DNA of 64,000 nucleotides, taken from NCBI RefSeq assembly GCF_011762125.1, contig NZ_JAASQN010000004.1, positions 186,001 to 250,000 on the forward strand, given 5' to 3'. The position numbers and the translations under genes were made by a program. Within the stretch, counting starts at the first letter, position 1. Every line of letters starts with the position of its first letter. This document shows positions 56,885-64,000 of the stretch, in pieces. The stretch is from Sphingopyxis panaciterrae (GTDB lineage Bacteria; Pseudomonadota; Alphaproteobacteria; Sphingomonadales; Sphingomonadaceae). The notes beneath the pieces are model-generated. The model was not told where the DNA came from. It did not search any database and saw nothing but the letters and a program-made list of their open reading frames with translations.

Positions 56885-58786
56885 TCAGCTCGCTTTCTGT
56901 TTCGCGATCCACCGGTCGACGCGCTGTTCGAGCAGGTCGAGCGGCATCTGCCCGCGCCCCAGGATCGTGTCGTGGAATCCCTTGATATCGAATTTGCTGC
57001 CCAACTGGTCCTCGGCCTTCTTGCGCAGCTTTTCCATCTGGATCATGCCGATCTTGTAACCTGTCGCCTGCCCCGGCATGATGATGTAGCGCCGCACTTC
57101 CGCCTTGATCTGTCCCTCGGAAGCGGCCGAATTTTCGGTGAAATATTTGACCGCCTGTTCTTCGGTCCAACCCTTCGAATGAAGGCCGGTGTCGACGACC
57201 AGGCGGATCGCGCGCCAGATCTCGGTCGTCAGGCGGCCGAAGTCCGAATAGGGATCCTTATACGCGCCCATCTCCTTGCCGAGCTTTTCGGTGTAGAGAC
57301 CCCACCCTTCCTGATAGGCGTTGATGTACAGGAATTTGCGGAAGTTCGGGATATCGGTCAGTTCCTGCGCGATCGCGAAGTTCATGTGATGGCCGGGCAG
57401 CGCCTCATGATAGGCGATCACCTCGAGCTGCGGGATCGGCATCGATTTCATGTCGAGGAGATGAGCGTAGAAGACGCCCGGGCGCGAGCCATCGGGGGTC
57501 GACATATAATAATGCTGCGCCCCGCCCGCGATCTCGCGATAGGATTCGACGCGCTTCACGATCACATCAGCCTTGGGAAGGATGCCGAAATATTTCGGCA
57601 GTTGCTGCTTCATGAACGCGATGTGCGCGGTCGCGGCGTCGATATATTGCTGCCGCCCCGCATCGGTGTTCGGATAATAGAAGCGCGGATCGTCGCGGAC
57701 GAACTTGAAGAAGTCCTGCAGCGTGCCCTTGAAGCCGACCTTCTCCTTGATCGCCTCCATCTCGCCCTTGATCCGCGCGACTTCGTCGAGGCCGATCTGG
57801 TGGATCTGCTCGGCGGTGAGATTGGTCGTCGTCGAACTGACGAGCAACATGTCGTAATAGGCCTTGCCGTTCGGATTCTTGCCGACCCCGGTCGCCACCG
57901 CATCGGCCTTCGGCACTTCGGATTCGAACCAGGCGAGCAGCGCCTGATAGGCGGGCAGCCATTGTTCGAGCAGAGCCTTGCGCGCCGCCGCCTTATAGGC
58001 ATCGGCCTTGGCCTGATCAATCTTGCCGGCCTTGACCAGCCCGTCGATCTTCCCCGTCGCGTCGGCCCAGATCGCGCTATCGCCCTCGCCGCCGAACGGC
58101 GCGCCGGTGATCAGCGCGCGCGCCTGGTCGATCATCATTTCATAGGAGAAACGCGGCACCCGCGATCCCGCGTCGGCATTTTTCTTGGCGATTTCCAGCA
58201 ATTGCATTTCGGCACGGGCAACGCCGCCGATCCGCGCGATATAGGCGTCCATGTCCGCCGGTTCGTCAACTTTGTGGACCTGCATCAGGAACTGCGGGAT
58301 GCGCGTGTGCGGCCCGTACATCTGTTGAAAGACGTAATTGTTGCGCCGGAACTTCACATAGCCGGCGGCATCCTCGTAACGATAGATCCACAGGTCGTAG
58401 GAAAGCTGCGCATCTTCGGGCAGCTTCGCGCGGTCGAATTTCGCCTTCATTTCCTCGACCGACTGGCGCTGCCATTCGATCTTCCGGTCTTCGGCCTCCT
58501 CCGAGGAATCGTCGATCTTGTCATAATCGACCTTCTCGCCCTGATAGCCACGCGCCATCGGGCTGAAGGCCAGCTCCTCCTCGAATTTCGCGTCGAGCCA
58601 CGCGTTCAGCCGCGCGGTTTCGGCGTCAGCTGCCGGAGCCGCCGCGCTCGGCACCTCAAAGGCCCAGGCAGGCACCGCGCCAAGCCCGGCCCCGCCAAAT
58701 CCGGCAAGAATCAGCGCGCCCGCCGCGGCGAGATGGAATGGTTTCACGCGTCGGCGTGCAGGCTTATTCGGTTCGATTGCAGTCAC
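56885..58786 (-). CDS. DUF885 family exported putative metallopeptidase
   Basis: 633-residue exported protein of the DUF885 family, distantly related to zinc carboxypeptidase-like M32/M3 enzymes. Basic N-region then hydrophobic signal (about 18-42, LAAAGALILAGFGG). Putative zinc site H460-E461 in YHEALPGHHMNFA, followed by NAYQEGWGLYTEKLG, the family hallmark. The GTG at 58786 was chosen because GGGAG lies 8 nt upstream and no ATG precedes the signal. Last gene of block C, 49 bp after PQQ dehydrogenase 2. Confidence 0.87.
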   Translation of the reverse strand: MTAIEPNKPARRRVKPFHLAAAGALILAGFGGAGLGAVPAWAFEVPSAAAPAADAETARLNAWLDAKFEEELAFSPMARGYQGEKVDYDKIDDSSEEAEDRKIEWQRQSVEEMKAKFDRAKLPEDAQLSYDLWIYRYEDAAGYVKFRRNNYVFQQMYGPHTRIPQFLMQVHKVDEPADMDAYIARIGGVARAEMQLLEIAKKNADAGSRVPRFSYEMMIDQARALITGAPFGGEGDSAIWADATGKIDGLVKAGKIDQAKADAYKAAARKALLEQWLPAYQALLAWFESEVPKADAVATGVGKNPNGKAYYDMLLVSSTTTNLTAEQIHQIGLDEVARIKGEMEAIKEKVGFKGTLQDFFKFVRDDPRFYYPNTDAGRQQYIDAATAHIAFMKQQLPKYFGILPKADVIVKRVESYREIAGGAQHYYMSTPDGSRPGVFYAHLLDMKSMPIPQLEVIAYHEALPGHHMNFAIAQELTDIPNFRKFLYINAYQEGWGLYTEKLGKEMGAYKDPYSDFGRLTTEIWRAIRLVVDTGLHSKGWTEEQAVKYFTENSAASEGQIKAEVRRYIIMPGQATGYKIGMIQMEKLRKKAEDQLGSKFDIKGFHDTILGRGQMPLDLLEQRVDRWIAKQKAS

Positions 58787-58835
58787 AGATTTTCTCCCGG
58801 TTGTTCGATGTCGAAAGGCCAGTGCGGCCCGATAA

Positions 58836-60926
58836 CTATTTCTTCGCCTCTTCCTGCTGGAGCAGGCGCGCCTGTTCGCCCACATAGGCGCGGATGGATT
58901 CAGCCTGTTCAGGCGTGACCCAGCGCGCGAAGCTGACCATGCCATTGTCCTTGAGCGCGCCGTCGATGACGATGCTCTTCCAGACCGCGGCGTCGGCGAG
59001 CGCGCCCGAACGGCGAAGATCGGGGGCTGCGAGGCCTTCGTGGCACGCGGCGCAATTTTCGCCGTAAACCATTGCCCCCGCCGTGACCGTGTCCGCCGCG
59101 AAGCGCTCCTTGGGCGGATTGGCGGGCGCCGGGGTCAAATCCTGCTTCGGCCAGGCGGCATTGCCGCCGAGCTTGAACACCATGATCCGCCCGTTGGGCT
59201 GCGGCAGGCGCGGCCTTTTGGTATCGGGAATTCCCATCGCGCCGCCGCCCTTGCCGACCAGCACCGCGACATATTGCTCGCCGTCGATGCTGTAGCTCAC
59301 CGGCCCCGCCATGATCCCGACCGGCTGCTTGTAGGTCCACAGCTTCTTGCCGTCCTTCGCGCCGAACGCCGTGAACTCGCCATGCGCATTGCCCGCGAAG
59401 ACCAGATCGCCCGCGGTCGCCAGCGTCCCGCCGTTGATCATTTCGGGCTGCGCCACGCGCCACACTTCGCGCTGCTTGACGGGATCCCAGGCGATCAGCG
59501 CCCCCGATCCGTTGGGATCCTTCTCGTTCAGCATCACCTGCGCGCCGATATTGAGCCGGCCGGGACGATATTTAAACGCCGGATCCTGATCATATTTCAG
59601 GCTCCACTGGACCGTCGGGATATAAACCAGGCCGGTGCGCGGACTGTAAGACATCGGCTGCCAGTTATGACCGCCGACCGACGCCGGCTCGATCATCTTC
59701 ACGCCGTCCTCATAATAGGCGTTGGCGCTCATCACCGGGCGGCCGGTCTTGAGGTCGATATGATCGACCCAGCTCTGCTTCACGAACGGCTTGGCCGAAA
59801 CGAGCTTTCCGGTCGCGCGATCGATGACGTAAAAGAAACCGTTCTTCGGTGCCTGCATCAGCACCTTGCGCTCCTTGCCGTCCACCGGCAGCGTCGCGAG
59901 CATCATCTGCTGGGTATGCGTATAATCCCAGCTGTCGCCCGGCGACCCCTGATAATGCCATTTATATTTGCCGGTGTCGGCGTCGAGCGCGACGATCGAG
60001 GCGAGGAACAGATTGTCGCCCTTGCCATCCGAGCGGATCCGGCGATTCCATGGCGATCCGTTGCCGACGCCCAGGTAAAGCTGATCGAAATCCGGGTCGT
60101 AGACGATCGAATCCCAGACGGTGCCGCCACCGCCATAATCATACCATTTGCCCGCCCAGCTCTTCACCGCCTTCGCCATGATCGGGTCGGACGCGGCGCC
60201 GTCGGGGCCTTTCGCCGGATCGCCCGGAACGGTGTAGAAACGCCAGACGAGCTTGCCGGTTTCGGTGTCATAAGCGGTGACATAACCGCGCACGCCCAGT
60301 TCGGCGCCGCCATTGCCGATAACCACCTTGTCCTTGAACACGCGCGGGGCGCCGGTGATCGTATAAGGTTTCGCATTGTCGGTGGTCTGCACCGACCAGA
60401 TTGGCTTACCGGTCTTGGCATCGACCGCGATCAGCCGGCCGTCGAAGGTGGCGACGAAGACCTTGCCTTTCCACACCGCGACGCCGCGGCTGACGACGTC
60501 GCAGCAGCCATAGACGGCGCGGTCGCCGTCGACTTTCGGGTCGAAACGCCAGATTTCGGCGCCGGTCTTGGCGTCGAGCGCATAGACTTTCGACCAGGCG
60601 GTCGAGGTATAGATGACCCCGTCGACGACGATCGGCGTCGCTTCCTGCCCGCGATTGGTGTCGAACTCGAAGGTCCAGGCCAGCCCCAGCTTCGCGACAT
60701 TGCCCGCGTTGACCTGATCGAGCGCGCTATAACGTTGCTCGAGGAAGCTCCCGCCGTGCGCCAGCCAGTTCGCCGGCTCACCCGCCGCGACCAGCAACCG
60801 CGCCTGATCGACACCCTCGGCTCCCTTGCGCGGCCCGAACGAAACGAATTGGCCGGCAATGATCGCGACGGCGACAAGCACCACCGCGACAATGAAATAT
60901 TTTCCCCGACCGGACAGGATTTTCAT
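58836..60926 (-). CDS. PQQ-dependent dehydrogenase with cytochrome c domain
   Basis: 696-residue quinohemoprotein alcohol dehydrogenase, paralogous to the copy at 50395-52494. An N-terminal TM segment (about 11-29) without clear cleavage site anchors or exports it. Propeller with vicinal Cys in VYGCCDVVSRG, catalytic Asp in DSWDYTHTQ (+2 residue Thr, so Ca-type), and heme site CAACH at 625-629. Sits between an M19-like gene (upstream) and DUF885. No PQQ synthesis genes in the window. Confidence 0.93.
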   Translation of the reverse strand: MKILSGRGKYFIVAVVLVAVAIIAGQFVSFGPRKGAEGVDQARLLVAAGEPANWLAHGGSFLEQRYSALDQVNAGNVAKLGLAWTFEFDTNRGQEATPIVVDGVIYTSTAWSKVYALDAKTGAEIWRFDPKVDGDRAVYGCCDVVSRGVAVWKGKVFVATFDGRLIAVDAKTGKPIWSVQTTDNAKPYTITGAPRVFKDKVVIGNGGAELGVRGYVTAYDTETGKLVWRFYTVPGDPAKGPDGAASDPIMAKAVKSWAGKWYDYGGGGTVWDSIVYDPDFDQLYLGVGNGSPWNRRIRSDGKGDNLFLASIVALDADTGKYKWHYQGSPGDSWDYTHTQQMMLATLPVDGKERKVLMQAPKNGFFYVIDRATGKLVSAKPFVKQSWVDHIDLKTGRPVMSANAYYEDGVKMIEPASVGGHNWQPMSYSPRTGLVYIPTVQWSLKYDQDPAFKYRPGRLNIGAQVMLNEKDPNGSGALIAWDPVKQREVWRVAQPEMINGGTLATAGDLVFAGNAHGEFTAFGAKDGKKLWTYKQPVGIMAGPVSYSIDGEQYVAVLVGKGGGAMGIPDTKRPRLPQPNGRIMVFKLGGNAAWPKQDLTPAPANPPKERFAADTVTAGAMVYGENCAACHEGLAAPDLRRSGALADAAVWKSIVIDGALKDNGMVSFARWVTPEQAESIRAYVGEQARLLQQEEAKK

Positions 60927-60964
60927 GACGCCCCCAAGCTATTTTTGTTTTCGTTGCGACGCGA

Positions 60965-62059
60965 TCAGGCGCCCCACACCTTTTCGAACACGCGGAGCAG
61001 GTTGCCGCCGAGGATCTTGTGGATTTCCTCGTCGGTCCAGCCGCGTTCCATCAGCCCCTTGGTGACATTGGGATATTCGGTGACCGTCCCGGTATCCTTG
61101 ACCATGAACCACGGCGGGTTGTTGCTGTAGACGTCGCCGGGCCACAGTTCGGGAATGATCGCGACCAGATCCTTGCGGCCCCACATGAAATCGGAGCCGA
61201 GCGCGATATGATCGACGCCGACCAGCTTCTTCAGATAATCATATTGATCGAGATGCTTTTCGATCCCGACCTGCGGTGTGACCGGCTCGGGCGAGTTGCG
61301 CACGCGCGCGTGGAAATCATTGACCTTGGTCAGCCCGATCACGCCGCCGGTCGCGGCGATCGCCTCGATCAGCTTGTCGGTCATGTTGCGCGCATTATCG
61401 ACTTTCGACCGCAAATTGGTGTGCGAGCAGATCACTGGCACGCCCTTCGATATTTCGAGCGCCCCGAACGACGTCGCCTCCGCCGTATGCCCGCCGACGT
61501 CGAGCACCAGCCGCTCCTTGTGAATCTCCTCGACCAACCGCTTGCCGGCGCGGGTGATGCCGACATCGGGGTCGAGCGATCCGCCACCGAACGGCCCCGC
61601 GACATTATAGACCAGCCCGACGATACGCAGACCCAGTTGTTTGTAACCGCGCAGATTGCCGATCGCGGGCATCACAGGGTCGCCGTCGCGCACCAGAAAT
61701 TCGGCCGATTGCCAGCCCGAGACATGGGCGATCTTGCCCGCCTGGTTGGCGGCGCGAATGTCGCGAACGGTCAGCGCCTGGACGATGCGATCGGGGTGCC
61801 GGTCGAGGAAATTATGCAGCTCGACAAAGCTGTCGAACCCGCCCCGGCTCTGGCACAGGACGTCCAGCCCGGCCGCTTCGAGCATGGCGAGATATTCGTC
61901 GTTGAGCGTCGAACCGTCGAGCCCCTCGACCAGCGGCGCCCCATCCTGCACCTTGCGCGCGTCCTGCACGCTGACGCGCCGCCCCTGCGCCAGCGCGCCC
62001 GGTGCCGCGAGCGCCGCCGCCGCACCCAGCCCGGCCATAAATGCCTCTCTCCGGTTCAT
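60965..62059 (-). CDS. M19 (membrane dipeptidase) family protein with altered metal site
   Basis: 364-residue exported protein with a twin-arginine-like start (MNRREAFMAGLGAAAAL). C-terminal half is clearly M19: VICSHTNLRSKVDNARNMTD, GVDHIALGSDFMWG and MERGWTDEEIHKILGGNLLRVF. The N-terminal HxD zinc motif (DGHxD) of active renal-dipeptidase-like enzymes is missing (LVEGLDGSTLND), the bridging Glu region reads AHVSGWQSAEF, and DxSH reads DVGGH. It may have another metal arrangement or not be a dipeptidase. ATG at 62059 overlaps the amidase TGA (ATGA). Confidence 0.88.
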   Translation of the reverse strand: MNRREAFMAGLGAAAALAAPGALAQGRRVSVQDARKVQDGAPLVEGLDGSTLNDEYLAMLEAAGLDVLCQSRGGFDSFVELHNFLDRHPDRIVQALTVRDIRAANQAGKIAHVSGWQSAEFLVRDGDPVMPAIGNLRGYKQLGLRIVGLVYNVAGPFGGGSLDPDVGITRAGKRLVEEIHKERLVLDVGGHTAEATSFGALEISKGVPVICSHTNLRSKVDNARNMTDKLIEAIAATGGVIGLTKVNDFHARVRNSPEPVTPQVGIEKHLDQYDYLKKLVGVDHIALGSDFMWGRKDLVAIIPELWPGDVYSNNPPWFMVKDTGTVTEYPNVTKGLMERGWTDEEIHKILGGNLLRVFEKVWGA

Positions 62060-63621
62060 CGTCTCTCTCCTCGTTCCACCATATTGTTGCGCGCGCCGGG
62101 TTCGACCGGGCGGCGTCCCCGCCAATCCGTCCTGCGTTCATAGGCGGCGCCGAGCGCGAGCAAGGTCGCCTCGCTGAACCGCCGCCCGACGATCATCAGC
62201 CCGATCGGCAGACCGTCCTTCGACAGCCCGCACGGCACGCTGAGCGCGGGCAGCCCGAGCAGATTGAAAATCATCGTGTTCTCGATCGAGAACAGCGGCT
62301 CTGTGCCCGGCCCATATTCGGACGCGACCGCCGCCTCGACCGTCGGCGGCAGGGTCTTCGTCGTCGGCAGCGCCAGCACCTCGAAACCGTCGAACGCCGC
62401 ATCGATCGTCCGCTGCCGCTGTGCGATCGAGCGGATCGTAGCGGCGTGGAGCGCCATCTTCTGCGATGTCGATCCTCCCTGCGGATCGTCGAGCAGGTTG
62501 GTCAGCATGCGCATGATATTGCGGGTGCGCGGCTGATAGGCATCAGGCCGCTCGGCGAAAGGGCGGCCATGATAGCTGAGCAGGTCGGGCGCGGTAAATG
62601 CACCTTCGGGAAGGCTGCCCCATTCGAACGCGACATCGCGCACGCTGCCGACGATCATCGCGAGGGCCTTCAGCGCCGCATCGACTGCGGTCGCGACCTC
62701 GGGGTCGAGCTGCTCGAAAAACAGCCGCCGCGGCACCCCGATGCGAAGCGCCGACACGGGCTGGCGAAGGCCCGTCGCATAATCAGGACGCGGACGCTCG
62801 ACGCTCATCGGATCGCGCGGATCATAGCCGGTCATCTGATCGAACAGCAGCGCCACATCTTCGACCGTCCGCCCGATTGGGCCGATCGTATCGAGGATCG
62901 CGATGCCCGGTCCGGCGCCGCCGTTCGACACCAGCCCGGCGGTCGGCTTCAATCCAACCACGCCGCACCATGCCGCGGGAATACGCACTGATCCCCCGCT
63001 GTCGGTTCCCAGCGCGCCAAGGCACATGCCTGTCGCCACCGCTGCGCCCGAACCACCCGACGACCCGCCCGAGACATGATCGGGGTTCCAAGGGTTGCGC
63101 ACCGGCCCATAGTTTGAGGTCGCATTCGTCGGGCTGACCGCGAATTCGGCCAGATTGGCCTTGGCGACAATGATCGCACCCGCCTGCCGCAGCCGCCGCA
63201 CGACATGGGCGTCTTCTGCCGGGACGTGGTCCTTCAGCAGCGCGCTGGCGTTCGTCGTCGGCGCATCGGCGGTATCGATATTATCCTTGAGCGCGATCGG
63301 AACGCCATGGAGCGCCGAACGATATTTTCCCGCCTTCGCCTCACGATCGAGCATCGCCGCCTGCGCCAGCGCCTGCTCGCGCATCGGCGTGATGATCGCA
63401 TTGATGCGGGGGTTGCCTGCCTCGATCCGGCCAAGGCAGGCAAGCGTCAGGTCGGTGCCGGTCAACGCGCCCGAACGGATCGCCTTTGATGCTTCCGCCA
63501 GCGTCAGATCGGCGGGGTTGCCCCCCGGCGGCGGCGCTGCGGCTCCCGCAGGAACCGCCAGCAGCGATTGCCCGGCACCGGCGGTGGCCGCCGCCGCGAT
63601 AAGAAGCTCGCGGCGGTTCAA
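62056..63621 (-). CDS. amidase signature family protein, exported
   Basis: 521-residue amidase with the Ser-cisSer-Lys triad: K112 (PIALKDN), S187 in GGSSGGS and nucleophile S211 in GTDSGGSVRIP. The N-terminus MNRRELLIAAAATAGAG is a twin-arginine-like signal, so folded export is likely. The start codon is TTG at 63621, the only one that keeps this signal peptide; there is no good SD, and a 9-bp hairpin lies just upstream. Stop overlaps the M19-like gene. Second gene of block C, 82 bp after a TonB receptor. Confidence 0.92.
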   Translation of the reverse strand: MNRRELLIAAAATAGAGQSLLAVPAGAAAPPPGGNPADLTLAEASKAIRSGALTGTDLTLACLGRIEAGNPRINAIITPMREQALAQAAMLDREAKAGKYRSALHGVPIALKDNIDTADAPTTNASALLKDHVPAEDAHVVRRLRQAGAIIVAKANLAEFAVSPTNATSNYGPVRNPWNPDHVSGGSSGGSGAAVATGMCLGALGTDSGGSVRIPAAWCGVVGLKPTAGLVSNGGAGPGIAILDTIGPIGRTVEDVALLFDQMTGYDPRDPMSVERPRPDYATGLRQPVSALRIGVPRRLFFEQLDPEVATAVDAALKALAMIVGSVRDVAFEWGSLPEGAFTAPDLLSYHGRPFAERPDAYQPRTRNIMRMLTNLLDDPQGGSTSQKMALHAATIRSIAQRQRTIDAAFDGFEVLALPTTKTLPPTVEAAVASEYGPGTEPLFSIENTMIFNLLGLPALSVPCGLSKDGLPIGLMIVGRRFSEATLLALGAAYERRTDWRGRRPVEPGARNNMVERGERR

Positions 63622-63633
63622 GGCAAAAGGGAA

Positions 63634-63657
63634 TGCCAGCGCCCGAAAGCGCTGGCA
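63634..63657. promoter_or_regulatory. perfect hairpin before the TTG start of the amidase
   Basis: TGCCAGCGC and GCGCTGGCA form a 9-bp stem with a 6-base loop, 13 nt from the TTG, in place of a Shine-Dalgarno. On the minus strand a short T-rich TTCCCTTTT follows, so it might be a terminator or attenuator after the receptor gene. Confidence 0.5.
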
Positions 63658-63703
63658 CCCGCATCGGCAAGGATGCGTCGTAAGGGGATCGAAAGCGTCA
63701 CGA

Positions 63704-64000
63704 TCAGAAATTGACCCCGACGTTCACACCGATCGTCCGCGGACGCAGCCGATAGGCACGTCCGGCCGCCGCGCCGAAGATATTGTCGACCCAGGTGAAA
63801 TCTTTCCGGTTCGACAGATTCTTCGCATAGATGCCGATCTTGAAATTATTGACCGTCACCCCGGCGCTGACGTCGAAGAGATTATAGTCCCCCGACTTCA
63901 GCCCCGTTTCGGTGAAGTTGGTATAATATCCGCCGACATAGGTGTAATCGCCGCGAATATAGGCCTCGTTCTCGCCCAGGTCGAAGCGCTTCTCGAGCGC
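63704..64000 (-). CDS. TonB-dependent receptor, C-terminal part (cut by window edge)
   Basis: The last 98 codons of a minus-strand gene that continues past the window. The translation ends in beta-barrel strands: DYTYVGGYYTNFTETGL, then FDVSAGVTVNNFKIGIYAKN, LSNRKDFTW and RPRTIGVNVGVNF, with the terminal Phe typical of outer-membrane barrels. The pattern LFDVSAGV...IGIYAKNL is usual near the end of TonB-dependent receptors. First visible gene of block C, upstream of amidase, M19-like, PQQ dehydrogenase and DUF885. Confidence 0.85.
   Translation of the reverse strand, partial: ALEKRFDLGENEAYIRGDYTYVGGYYTNFTETGLKSGDYNLFDVSAGVTVNNFKIGIYAKNLSNRKDFTWVDNIFGAAAGRAYRLRPRTIGVNVGVNF

Overview
The window reads as one continuous stretch of a high-GC alphaproteobacterial chromosome, most like Sphingomonadaceae (Sphingopyxis/Sphingomonas type). 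This is inferred from gene content (class I PHA synthase with an Ala/Lys-rich phasin, many TonB-dependent receptors and exported hydrolases, PQQ dehydrogenases), from the GC-rich codon usage, and from a family of intergenic REP-like hairpins of the CGTCATCCCGG type. I found no tRNA, rRNA, insertion sequence, phage gene or CRISPR array. About 49 protein genes are supported; most of the minus-strand half is packed into operons with ATGA, GTGA or TGATG stop/start overlaps.

Region 1 (0.1-25.2 kb) is mostly metabolism. It holds an SDR / enoyl-CoA hydratase-like / metallo-beta-lactamase operon (with a perfect 16-bp palindrome upstream), an AlaC-type aminotransferase plus DUF2721 protein, PHA synthase and phasin (with a PhaR-like operator over a good promoter), clpS, and a divergent HxlR regulator / SDR / GST-kappa-like isomerase unit with a palindromic operator. 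Next come two EamA transporters, a DUF3011 envelope protein, murA, an alpha/beta hydrolase, a threonine aldolase, argG, and a molybdo-hydroxylase set (xdhC, mocA, paoABC).

Region 2 (25.4-33.4 kb) holds a hemerythrin / DUF6766 / KTSC operon, a DUF72 protein, a 993-residue DUF2339 membrane protein, alanine dehydrogenase and a cationic amino-acid permease.

Region 3 (33.4-64 kb) is the most unusual part. It is dominated by peptidases and amide or ester hydrolases: CocE/NonD hydrolase, proline iminopeptidase, DmpA-type P1 aminopeptidase, CPBP membrane protease, penicillin/AHL acylase, an ABC permease fused to an M1 peptidase, M13 peptidase, amidohydrolase, DUF885, an M19-like protein and an amidase. 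With them are two TonB-dependent receptors, one ABC ATPase and two PQQ dehydrogenases with cytochrome c domains. Three minus-strand blocks stand out: (A) 37.6-49.3 kb, ABC ATPase / permease-M1 / TonB receptor / penicillin acylase / CPBP / P1 peptidase; (B) 49.9-56.4 kb, amidohydrolase / M13 / small membrane protein / PQQ dehydrogenase / GlcG; (C) 56.9-64 kb, TonB receptor (cut by the window edge) / amidase / M19-like / PQQ dehydrogenase / DUF885. The inferred theme is outer-membrane uptake and periplasmic breakdown of peptide- or amide-containing compounds, coupled in blocks B and C to periplasmic alcohol oxidation. The substrate cannot be read from sequence. Block A is the best candidate for an undescribed system.
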